Assembly: GCF_022836495.1 (NCBI RefSeq)
Contig: NZ_BQXM01000032.1
Span: forward strand, 1 to 61,098
Direction of reading: 5' to 3'
From: Desulforhabdus sp. TSK
GTDB lineage: Bacteria > Desulfobacterota > Syntrophobacteria > Syntrophobacterales > Syntrophobacteraceae
DNA length: 61,098 nt
Under the pieces are notes generated by a model that saw nothing but the letters and a program-made list of their open reading frames with translations, was not told the origin of the DNA and did not search any database. Shown here piece after piece: positions 1 to 7,378 of this stretch (position 1 is the first letter of the stretch; each line of letters starts with the position of its first letter). A program made the translations under genes and the position numbers.

Positions 1-2
1 TA

Positions 3-206
3 CCGCGATGGGCCAAGAAGAACCTCTACATTAAATTCCTCCCCACCTATTCTCCTGAGCTCAATCTCATTGAGATCCTGTGGAGGAAGATAAAGTATGA
101 ATGGCTATCCTTCTCAGCCTATCTCTCTTTTAGTTTACTACAGGAGGCCATTGATCACATATTGAAGAACTTTGGAACGAAATACACAATCAACTTCTCC
201 ACCTAG
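3..206 (+). CDS. IS630-family transposase, C-terminal fragment (runs off left edge)
   Basis: The reading frame is already open at the window edge and ends at the TAG at 204-206, giving 67 residues. It contains the LPTYSPELNLIEILW block, the conserved region around the last catalytic acidic residue of IS630/Tc1-type DDE transposases, followed by the usual basic helical tail. Only the C-terminal end is visible, so I cannot say whether the gene is intact upstream. Sequence between 207 and about 234 is probably the right end of the element, because reverse-transcriptase homology in the next gene begins abruptly near 231-235. The element therefore seems to have inserted into, and removed the 5' part of, the neighbouring intron gene. 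Confidence 0.8.
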   Translation, partial: PRWAKKNLYIKFLPTYSPELNLIEILWRKIKYEWLSFSAYLSFSLLQEAIDHILKNFGTKYTINFST

Positions 207-212
207 AATGTT

Positions 213-1241
213 GTGAAACTTTTGCTTGGGTACTTAGGAGTGCCCACTGCGGTCGATCGCCTGATTCAACAGGCGGTGCTGCAGGTTCTCCAACCTGAGT
301 GGGACCCGACGTTCTCGCCGTGGAGTTTTGGGTTCAGGCCTGGGCGCAGTGCCCATCAGGCTCTGCGGTGCGCCCAAAAGCACCTGAGAAGCGGCTATGG
401 GTATGTCGTGGATATGGATCTCGAAAAATTTTTCGATCGAGTGAATCACGACAAGCTCATGGGGGAGGTCGTGAAGCGGGTAAGCGACGGGCGTGTTGTT
501 ACGCTGATTCGCCGCTTCCTGAAAGCAGGCGTCCTGGATCACGACTGTTTGCATGAGACGGTGGAAGGTACACCCCAGGGCGGTCCTCTTTCCCCGCTGC
601 TCAGTAACCTGCTTCTGGATCAGTTGGACCGGGAGCTTGAGAGGCGGGGACACCGATTCGCCCGATATGCCGATGACTGCAACATTTACGTGAAAAGCCT
701 GCGGGCGGGGAGAAGGGTACTGGAGAGTATCTCCCGCTACCTCACCTCCAAGCTCAAGCTCAAAGTAAATGAAGCCAAGAGTGCTGTCGGAAGGCCATGG
801 GAGAGAAAATTCCTCGGTTTTAGCTTCAGCCGCCGCGGCTTCCGGCTCTTTGTCAGTGAATCGGCAGAGAAGCGGTTCAAGGAGAAGATCCGAGAGATCA
901 CGGGACGCACCCGTGGTCGGAGCATCCGCCAGTTCGCCCAGGAACTTCGTGCCTACCTGCTTGGGTGGCGGGAGTACTTTGGTCACAGTGAGGTCCGCTC
1001 CGGCTTCAAGGAGCTCGACTCCTGGATTCGCCGCCGCCTTCGCAGCTATCACTGGAAACAGTGGGGGCGAAGAGGTTACCGGGAGCTGCGCAAACGGGGG
1101 GTGAGCCGTCGGCTGGCCTGGAATACAGCCAAGTCGGCTCATGGTCCGTGGCGTCTCAGCCGCTCTCCTGCTCTTGCTTTTGCTCTCCCGGGCAAATCCT
1201 TCGATGAGCTCGGAGTGCCCCGGCTGTACATCAAACGATAA
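213..1241 (+). pseudogene. ltrA: Group II intron reverse transcriptase/maturase, 5'-truncated
   Basis: This is the reverse transcriptase encoded inside a bacterial group II intron. The RT core is clear: GFRPGRSAHQAL, the VVDMDLEKFFD acidic block, GTPQGGPLSPLLSN and the catalytic YADD box at about residue 152. A maturase (GIIM-like) region follows, with WIRRRLRSYHWKQWGRRG. Family members are usually about 420-480 residues and have about 80-100 residues before the LGVPTAVDRLIQQAV motif. Here that motif is at residue 8 and the first residues come from the abutting IS630-type end, so the N-terminal RT0/RT1 region is missing. The GTG at 213 gives an open frame, but the product is probably not functional in retrohoming. 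The intron RNA 3' end lies directly downstream. Confidence 0.85.
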
Positions 1242-1249
1242 TCTCGACC

Positions 1250-1325
1250 GAACCGCCTTGGTACGTGATCCGTATGCCAGGTGGTGTGGGAGGAGAGGGG
1301 CCGCGAGGCCTCTCCCTATCCCTAT
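1250..1325 (+). ncRNA. Group II intron 3' end (domain V/VI-like hairpins)
   Basis: Nine bases after the reverse transcriptase stop there is a compact hairpin from 1250 to 1287, with outer stem CCGCC pairing to GGTGG. A second GC-rich hairpin follows (GAGAGGGGCC loop GGCCTCTC, about 1293-1317). The run then ends in CTAT near 1325. Order and spacing match domains V and VI and the 3' splice end of bacterial group II introns that follow this class of maturase. The exact end is inferred; the 5' half of the intron is not in this locus because the IS630-type element truncates it. Confidence 0.6.
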
Positions 1326-1392
1326 TAGGCCGGTAGCAGTGGGTGCACGGCGCTGGAGCCTCGAATCGCACTAGTAACGCTTGACGTTATGC
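1326..1392 (+). other. Half attC site abutting the intron 3' end
   Basis: GTTATGC at 1386-1392, preceded by TTGAC, is the same core that ends the complete attC-like site at 2019-2113 (preceded there by AGAGAC). The matching left arm is not visible here: the intron 3' end sits where it would be expected. I read this as the right half of an attC recombination site interrupted by the intron, so that the higBA cassette begins at the G of this GTTATGC. Group IIC-attC introns are known to target attC sites. The class of this intron is not established from the sequence. Confidence 0.45.
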
Positions 1393-1415
1393 ACGCTCCG
1401 CGTTAATATCGGCCC

Positions 1416-1694
1416 ATGATCGTCTCATTCAAGGATGCTGACACCGAACGGTTGGCCCAGGGCACCCGCGTGCGCCGGTTCGTCAACATCGAGTCTGTCG
1501 CCAGGCGCAAGCTTCGGCAGCTTGAGATCGCGGGCGTGCTCGACGACCTGCGGGTGCCGCCGGGCAATCGGCTTGAGGCGCTCAAGGGAGACCGTTCGGG
1601 ACAGCACAGCATCCGGGTGAACGGCCAGTTCCGCATCTGCTTTCGTTGGACGCAAGCGGGTCCGCAGGACGTTGAGATCGTGGACTACCACTAG
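1416..1694 (+). CDS. higB: HigB/RelE-family toxin
   Basis: A 92-residue protein of the RelE/HigB (plasmid-maintenance killer) family, normally a ribosome-dependent mRNA interferase. It has the family's spacing: an N-terminal IVSFKD strand, the central ARRKLRQLEIA helix, the RVPPGNRLEALKGDRSGQHSIRVNGQFRICFRW core and a C-terminal VEIVDYH strand. Length is typical. No strong Shine-Dalgarno site precedes the ATG at 1416, which lies only 24 bases from the attC core; short leaders are common for integron cassette genes. The antitoxin gene follows 12 bases after the stop. Toxin-first order is the usual higBA arrangement. Confidence 0.88.
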   Translation: MIVSFKDADTERLAQGTRVRRFVNIESVARRKLRQLEIAGVLDDLRVPPGNRLEALKGDRSGQHSIRVNGQFRICFRWTQAGPQDVEIVDYH

Positions 1695-1706
1695 GAGGTG
1701 ATGACG

Positions 1707-2024
1707 ATGACCAAGCTCAAGCCAGTCAGCCCGGGCGAGCTCCTCTCTGAGGAGTTCCTCAAGCCCATGGGCATCTCGCAGTACCGTCTCGCCAAGGAGA
1801 TCGGCGTTCCCGCCCAGCGCATCGGTGCGATCGTCGCGGGCAAGCGTGCCATCACGGCTGACACCGACCTGCGTCTCTGCAAGTTCTTCGGCCTCTCGGA
1901 CGGATACTGGCTCCGGGCTCAGGCCGCCTACGACACGGAGGTCGCACAGGACCAGCTTCGGGACACACTCAAGGGCATCAAGCCGTGGTCAGAACTTGGC
2001 CGCCAGATCGGGCACACGGCCTAA
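1707..2024 (+). CDS. higA: HigA-family antitoxin (HTH_3/XRE)
   Basis: A 105-residue XRE-type helix-turn-helix protein of the HigA/VapI family, expected to neutralise HigB and repress the pair. The opening SPGELLSEEFLKPMGISQYRLAKEIGVPAQRIGAIVAGKRAITADTDLRL... shows the HTH and the family's 'PGE.L..E.L' start, then FFGLSDGYWLRAQAAYD. ATG at 1707 is preferred over the two in-frame starts at 1698 and 1701 because AGGAGG at 1693-1698 then lies 8 bases upstream. The TAA stop is embedded in the GCCTAAC left core of the attC site, the compact packing expected for an integron cassette. Confidence 0.9.
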   Translation: MTKLKPVSPGELLSEEFLKPMGISQYRLAKEIGVPAQRIGAIVAGKRAITADTDLRLCKFFGLSDGYWLRAQAAYDTEVAQDQLRDTLKGIKPWSELGRQIGHTA

Positions 2025-2113
2025 CCCGGGCGTCAACCTGGCAACGCCGTGTGAGGTATCCTCGGGCAGGGAGCGAGCGTAGGCGTTGTAGGTTACGCCC
2101 AGAGACGTTATGC
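2019..2113 (+). repeat. attC-like recombination site ending the higBA cassette
   Basis: The 95-base site starts with GCCTAAC (2019-2025), an exact match to the RYYYAAC consensus, and ends with GTTATGC (2107-2113), which pairs with it at 6 of 7 positions. Between them, 2028-2048 and 2082-2100 form a long imperfect stem. The left arm is two bases longer than the right, leaving unpaired (extrahelical) bases such as the G in CGTCAAC versus GTTACG. Cores, unpaired spacers, arms and extrahelical bases are the structural marks by which IntI recognises attC. No intI gene is in the window, so this is either the tail of an array or an isolated cassette remnant. Confidence 0.75.
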
Positions 2114-2135
2114 GATGCGACCATAGGAGAAAAAG

Positions 2136-2411
2136 ATGTCAAAACTCAACGTAGATCAAAAAACAATTTTCGACCTGTTTTCGGATAAAAAAGCAGATTT
2201 TCTCATTCCTGACTATCAACGCCCTTACGCTTGGGGCGAAGAGCAATGCCAAACTCTTTGGGATGATATTTTTCTCTTCTCCTTCCCAGATAATAATTAC
2301 GAGGCCTTTGATGAAAATGAAGAGTATTTTCTTGGCTCAATTGTCACATTCAAAAATGAAAAAATGAAATCTGAGGTCATTGATAGTAAGCGTTCAGGGG
2401 GCTTTTCGTAA
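2136..2411 (+). pseudogene. DUF262/GmrS-like N-terminal fragment, truncated
   Basis: After a good site (AGGAGA, 8 bases before ATG) the product opens with a segment typical of DUF262 proteins: the FLIPDYQRPYAWGEEQ motif, then LWDDI and YFLGSIV. DUF262 proteins (GmrSD-type restriction and related defence proteins) continue with a DGQQR motif after 'EVID'. Here homology stops exactly at EVID (2384), and the frame runs into unrelated sequence and a stop at 2409-2411. It is more AT-rich than its neighbours. It would be the first gene of the cassette beginning at GTTATGC 2107, now cut off. A defence role for the intact parent is inferred from family knowledge only. Confidence 0.7.
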
Positions 2412-2450
2412 AATGGTCAATTTTCCTTTTGTACCCCCTATGGACAATTG
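2386..2450. mobile_element. Possible insertion-sequence end (IS66-like terminus)
   Basis: The DUF262 fragment breaks at 2384/2385. Two bases later the sequence GTAAGCGTTCAGG begins, resembling the GTAAGCG start of IS66-family terminal repeats. No transposase gene and no matching CGCTTAC end were found between here and 2990, so at most a decayed end remains. The assignment rests on a short motif and the abrupt end of homology. Confidence 0.3.
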
Positions 2451-2552
2451 GCCATCCTTTACGTATTTTATTGTCGAGTCAGTGGCTTACCGCTTTGGTG
2501 TGGGGCGTCCAAAAAGGGGCAAAATCGCCCGAATTTCTTGCCCGGTTCCTGG

Positions 2553-2777
2553 CCCTCCTGATCCCGGAGGGATCACAGCCATTAGACGGTGGTTGAGCCA
2601 GCAAAGGCGATACCACCGGTAGGCTGGTAGCATGATCATGCACCCTGAAGGGGTGCCAGCAAGGGCATTCTGCGACTGCGACCCCTCCAGGGTCGTTTCC
2701 TTCTTTTTCATTCTTAACCGGGGGTATCGGCCTTAAGGCCTCAACCCCCGGCTAATAGCTGTGAGCCCTCCGGGCTC
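2553..2777. repeat. Array of short GC-rich hairpins in a gene-free stretch (2412-2987)
   Basis: Five separate inverted repeats lie in 225 bases: CCCTCC/GGAGGG (2553-2571), GCACCC/GGGTGC (2640-2656), CGACCC/GGGTCG (2679-2695), CCGGGGGT/ACCCCCGG (2718-2751, which itself encloses GGCCTTAAGGCC) and GAGCCC/GGGCTC (2763-2777). Short open frames crossing them have repeat-like composition and no credible start site, so I treat the region as non-coding. The rest of 2412-2987 shows no gene. A partial copy of the CCGGCTTTCGCC palindrome seen whole at 9332-9363 occurs near 2890. Confidence 0.6.
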
Positions 2778-2987
2778 TGGAGGGCCAAAAAACCGGCAAC
2801 AATCGAGATTCAATTTGGACGCCCTAGGGTCGAGCCAATGTCACACCTCCTGAAAACCAAAATCCCAACATCTTGTATTTGATTCGATTCCGGCTTTCGC
2901 CGAAATGGCGGCTGCAGATTGACGACCGCAGATTGTCAGCCGCAGGTTGAGCCAACAACATTCTCTCCCGACCATTGCGCCGCAGCT

Positions 2988-5900
2988 TCAATAATCGCGC
3001 TTCCAGTTGACACCGAGCCCCGTCGTGGCGTCCGACCCGGCTTCCCCCGTGATGGTGATATTGGGAGTCAGCTCCACTTCCACGCGGGCCCTTCCGGCCT
3101 GGCCGCTGACATTCTTCTGAACATCCACGTAGATGTCTTCCGTCAGGTATTTCCCGACACCCACCGCTGTTTCCGACCCCTCGCCCTCCCGGAAATCCAG
3201 TTGATCCAGTCCCAGGAACCTGCGGCTGCTGCCGATGAGGTCCAGGCCGCTCCCCCCCGAAGAGAGGGCTCTCACCGCCTTGGCCAGCCTCAGGGCCTGC
3301 ACGGGGGTGATGCTGGAAAGGTTTCTCCCGAAGAGGATGCGCGCCAGGATCTCATCCCGGGGGAGATAGGGGTCCGATTCGAGCTCGATCTTGGGTGACG
3401 AGGCCAGCCCCGTAACCACCAGGCGCGCCGTGATGTCCCTGGCCTGGGCTTCCGCCGTCACGTCCAGGACGGGAGCTGGCGGGACGGCGCCGTTGAACTG
3501 CAGGTTCCCCTTCACGAACTTGAAGCGTTTGTCGAGGAATTCGAAATAGCCCCGTATGACATCGAGATTTCCGGTGACCACGGGAGCATCGGAGCTCCCC
3601 TCGATGCGCAGCTTCCCGCTCCATTCGGATTCGAGGCCTCGGCCCCGCACAAACACGCGGTTTGGAAGGGTCACTCCGAGGTCGAGGTCCATCTTGAAGG
3701 GCGAGGAGGCCGCAGCTGGCTTTGCCTGCTTCCCCTCCTTCACGGGGCCGTTGATTTCGATGACTTCGAGGCGCGTCACGCCCGGCGGAAGGGACTTGGG
3801 CAGGCTCACCTGGGCCGGTGCCACCTCGAGCTTTCCGCCCAAGGCCATGCCCCGGGAGGAACCCTCCAGATTCAGCCCTCCCCGAAGCGTCCCCGTCACA
3901 TCCTCGCGCCGCACGAGGGTGGCGTCCTTCAACGTCAGGTCCAGGTGAAAGGGGAAGTCCTTTTCGGGCAGCAGATCGATTCCCCCCGTGGCTGAGATGC
4001 TCCCCGCCCCGCCATCGGTCGCTTTCAGGGATTCAATGTCGAGGCGGCGTCCCTTCGCCAGAACCCTCGCGGAAAGGGCGTCGAGAACCGTGCCGCTCTG
4101 CAGGTTCTGATAATGCCCTTTTTCGATGACGGCATCTCCCGAAAGGACGGGCTCCGAAACGGTTCCCCCCATTTCCAGGTGCGTATTGAAATGACCCGAG
4201 AGCTTCTGCCCTTCCTGCGGAACGAATTCCATGACCTTGGCCAGATCCGCTTCGGCCTGGAGATTCCCCTGGAGGGGGCTCGAGGGTGGAAGGTCAAAGG
4301 CAAAAGGGACCACGGAAAAGCGCACGGGCACGGAAAGGCCTGCCGTCGCAGTCCCCTCCACCGGTCCCTGCAGCGCAGCGTCAACCTTCAGCACCCCGGC
4401 CTCCAGGGAGCTGTTCAGTGCCAGGTTCGCGGGGGGAACATTTTTCATGGAGGCCTTCCCGGACCGCACGTCCACCAGCCGCAGATTCAGCCGGGTGGAC
4501 GGTCTGCCTGGATCTCCCGTCATCTGGAGCCGGCCGTTCCCCGTCCCCGAAAGGTCGTCCACTCCGGCAAGAGCGAGCATTCCCAGGGGAAATTCCTCCA
4601 AGCGGGCATCGAGACTCACCCTCCGGGGTCCCATATTTCCCGCGGCGTCCACGCGAGCCTTCCCAAATTTCAGTGCCAGCTTCTCAAGGGAAAGCTCCTG
4701 CCCCGAGCGGGTGAAACCCAGGGGCTGCAGGAGCTCCACCGGGTATTTTCCAAAATTTCCAGTGAGGCTTTTCACCTGAATGCGATCAGCGCTGCCGGAC
4801 CTGGCCCATTCTCCCACGGTCTCCAGGTTGAAATCCTCGCGGGAGCGTCCCCTGGCCCTGCCCTGGAACTTGGCGCCCTTTTCATCGCCGGCTGCCTGGA
4901 GCTGGAGGCTTTTCAAGATGAGATCGGCCTGCTGAAAGTCCTGGATCTCCACTTTGGCGGAGCCGCTGGGCGCTTGAAGCACGTTCTTGAGGTCCGCATC
5001 CACCCCCACCTGCCCGGTTCGGCCGAAGGGCAAAACCAGGTCTTTCCCCTGGAGGAGGGCTTTGACATCCTGCTGCCCCCTGGCGTGGGACAAGAGCACC
5101 TTGATTTCACCCGTGCCCGCCAGGGGCTGTCCGAGAAATCGCCCCAGGGCCTTCAGATCGCTGAAGCGCCCGTTGACGTTTCCCTGTAAAAGCGTCTTGG
5201 ACAGATCCACTCCAAGAGTTCCTTCGAGCTTGCTGCCGGGAGCATCCAGCCTCAGGTTGGCCACCTGGAGAATGTCCTTTTCCAGGGCGAACTCCAGGGC
5301 GGTCTTCAGGTTCTCCCTTCCCGCCCTGGCATCCAGAGAAAAATCCCCTCGGGGCGCCCCGGGCACCTCCCGTGCCCTCAGCTCCGAAGCCACTGCATCG
5401 AATCTGCTCTTCTCCCACTGGATATTTTGTCCCTTCACGGAAACGTCCAAAGCCAGAGCCTGGAAGGGTCCTTTCACATGGCCTTCCGCCTCCAGGCTTC
5501 CGGACAGGGGCTTTTTCATGGCTGCACCGACTGAATCCAGGCGGGGGAGCACCAGCTTCCAGCTTCCGTCCACCACCTTCTGGGTGAGATCCGCGGTGGC
5601 ATCGCTGGTGAGGCGGAACCCCTGCCCCGCCAGTTCAAACCCTGAAATCTGCAATTTTCGGTTTTCATGGAGCGCCGCATGGCTGACCAGGGTCACCCTG
5701 GGTCCCATCAGGCCCATGACAGCGGGAGGCAATCCCCCCAATCCGACAGCTTCCCCTTCCAGGCGGGCGGTGGCCGGTCCCCGGCTCCCCTCTCCCTTCA
5801 GCCGGACATCGAGCTTTACGGCCCCTGGGTGCTCTGCTCCAAGAAAGGCGGTGATGAGCCGCAGATCTTTCACTTCGAGATTCACGTCCACCCATCCCTC

Positions 5901-7364
5901 CAGGGCAGCGGGATCGAAGTCTCCAACGGCGTTGAGAAGATGCTGATTTCCCTGAATTTCGAACCGGCGGATGGCAATTTTCCCCTGCGGCGGGACACTC
6001 ACGTCCAGAGACCAACCCAGGGAGGTTTCCGGGAGCTTCTTCTCTTGCAGGAGATTCAATTTCTCCGCCTGGCCGCTTCCCGTGAGGCGGACCCCGGAAA
6101 AGCCCGCCGCCTGGCGATCCAGGGGCTCAAAATGCAGGTCGGTTTTTACATGCTCCACCTGGAGCTTCTGGACCAGGAGCTTCTGCAGATCGACCGTCAG
6201 CTGCCCCTGGGGGTGGGGCAGGATGCCGCCCACTTTGCCCTGGAGGCTCAGCCCCCCGGCGATAGGGGTCCCGGCAAGGGATTCCAGGACCTTGAGATCC
6301 TGCACCGCAAGGGTGAAGTCGCTGGAGAGCTCCTGGGACTGGAGGTTCAGCCCGCCCGACCCCAGGAGATGATAGCCCGCACCCTGCAGGTCCACCTTTT
6401 CCAGGGCCAGGGACTTTCCCGGAGTCAGGCGCAGTGTCAGGCCGAACCGGCTTTCGAGCCCCAGGAGAGGAACCAGTTCCGGTGGCAGGAGGGACGCAGC
6501 GGCGACAGACTTCCCATCGAGTCCGAGGACGGTTTCTTCGCGGACTCCCAGTTGGATTTGAGTATCAATGGATCCGTATTTCCCCAGGTTGCCCCTGAGG
6601 AACCCCTTCCAATCCGAAAGGGGCCCCTCCCCTCCGAGATCCACCTGGAGCTCGCCGGCCTCCTGCAGGTTCAAAACAGCCGCCAGCCAGCCGTTGGGAG
6701 CTTCGTGAAATTTCCCGTCCACCACCAGTCGAGATGGTTTTCCGACGAGAGTGGCGTCCAGGTCCAGGCGGGTTTCCGGCCCCGCATCGATACGGCGGAG
6801 GTGAAAAGCGGCCGTGAGGCCCTCCGCGTCCTGAGCTGCCCCGAGCTTCCCCTCGAACTGGAAGGCGCCGGCCTTTCCCACAACGGGCTGCCCCAGGACA
6901 AGCTCCTCCACCTTCAGATGATCCAGGGAGACAGGGGGGAGCTTTTCCGGCAATGTGAAGGGCTGAGGAGCTTCGGGAGGTTTGGGGGGCTCTTGGGGGG
7001 CCGAGGGCGGCAAGCGCTGGATTTCGATGCGGGCTGCCGTCAATGCTTCAATGTGAAACTTTCCTCCCAGGAGCGCCAGGGGGGACCAGGACAGGGCCAC
7101 ATTTTCGGCATGGAGCCACGTCCCCGCGGCATCCCGGACTTCCAGGCGCCCCAGTTGCATCCTGAAGGGAACAAACCCTTCCAGGTGCTCCAGGATCACC
7201 TGCTGTTCCGGTTCACTGCTGAGAAGACGCGACAGCCTGGAGGTGAGGAGATCCTTACCGGTACCGGTCTGCAGGAAGAGAAACAGCCCCAGGAGCAACA
7301 CGAAGACTGCTCCCAGTGCTCCCGCCGCCCAGATGAACACTCTGCGTCGTTTCACAGGTTCCAT
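2988..7364 (-). CDS. tamB: TamB/DUF490 translocation-and-assembly-module inner-membrane protein
   Basis: A 1458-residue AsmA/TamB-type protein, expected to be anchored in the inner membrane and to span the periplasm as a long beta groove serving outer-membrane biogenesis or lipid transport with TamA. ATG at 7364 is chosen: upstream sequence in frame is translated from the partner gene, whereas here the protein opens with MEPVKRRRVF and one membrane segment (about residues 9-30). A long run of beta-rich repeats follows (LDL, LKVEEL, ALQGP patterns). The C-terminal DUF490 domain has the FKFVKGNLQFNG and YLPRDEILARILFG blocks, and the protein ends in NWKRDY with a terminal aromatic residue. tamA ends 14 bases upstream, so the two form an operon. 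Length is somewhat above E. coli TamB (about 1260). Confidence 0.9.
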   Translation of the reverse strand: MEPVKRRRVFIWAAGALGAVFVLLLGLFLFLQTGTGKDLLTSRLSRLLSSEPEQQVILEHLEGFVPFRMQLGRLEVRDAAGTWLHAENVALSWSPLALLGGKFHIEALTAARIEIQRLPPSAPQEPPKPPEAPQPFTLPEKLPPVSLDHLKVEELVLGQPVVGKAGAFQFEGKLGAAQDAEGLTAAFHLRRIDAGPETRLDLDATLVGKPSRLVVDGKFHEAPNGWLAAVLNLQEAGELQVDLGGEGPLSDWKGFLRGNLGKYGSIDTQIQLGVREETVLGLDGKSVAAASLLPPELVPLLGLESRFGLTLRLTPGKSLALEKVDLQGAGYHLLGSGGLNLQSQELSSDFTLAVQDLKVLESLAGTPIAGGLSLQGKVGGILPHPQGQLTVDLQKLLVQKLQVEHVKTDLHFEPLDRQAAGFSGVRLTGSGQAEKLNLLQEKKLPETSLGWSLDVSVPPQGKIAIRRFEIQGNQHLLNAVGDFDPAALEGWVDVNLEVKDLRLITAFLGAEHPGAVKLDVRLKGEGSRGPATARLEGEAVGLGGLPPAVMGLMGPRVTLVSHAALHENRKLQISGFELAGQGFRLTSDATADLTQKVVDGSWKLVLPRLDSVGAAMKKPLSGSLEAEGHVKGPFQALALDVSVKGQNIQWEKSRFDAVASELRAREVPGAPRGDFSLDARAGRENLKTALEFALEKDILQVANLRLDAPGSKLEGTLGVDLSKTLLQGNVNGRFSDLKALGRFLGQPLAGTGEIKVLLSHARGQQDVKALLQGKDLVLPFGRTGQVGVDADLKNVLQAPSGSAKVEIQDFQQADLILKSLQLQAAGDEKGAKFQGRARGRSREDFNLETVGEWARSGSADRIQVKSLTGNFGKYPVELLQPLGFTRSGQELSLEKLALKFGKARVDAAGNMGPRRVSLDARLEEFPLGMLALAGVDDLSGTGNGRLQMTGDPGRPSTRLNLRLVDVRSGKASMKNVPPANLALNSSLEAGVLKVDAALQGPVEGTATAGLSVPVRFSVVPFAFDLPPSSPLQGNLQAEADLAKVMEFVPQEGQKLSGHFNTHLEMGGTVSEPVLSGDAVIEKGHYQNLQSGTVLDALSARVLAKGRRLDIESLKATDGGAGSISATGGIDLLPEKDFPFHLDLTLKDATLVRREDVTGTLRGGLNLEGSSRGMALGGKLEVAPAQVSLPKSLPPGVTRLEVIEINGPVKEGKQAKPAAASSPFKMDLDLGVTLPNRVFVRGRGLESEWSGKLRIEGSSDAPVVTGNLDVIRGYFEFLDKRFKFVKGNLQFNGAVPPAPVLDVTAEAQARDITARLVVTGLASSPKIELESDPYLPRDEILARILFGRNLSSITPVQALRLAKAVRALSSGGSGLDLIGSSRRFLGLDQLDFREGEGSETAVGVGKYLTEDIYVDVQKNVSGQAGRARVEVELTPNITITGEAGSDATTGLGVNWKRDY

Positions 7365-7378
7365 GGCGCACTCACATC

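Noticed and set aside
2487-2711. 74-codon minus-strand open frame
   Set aside because: It runs straight through the hairpin array; composition follows the repeats, and no ribosome site was seen.
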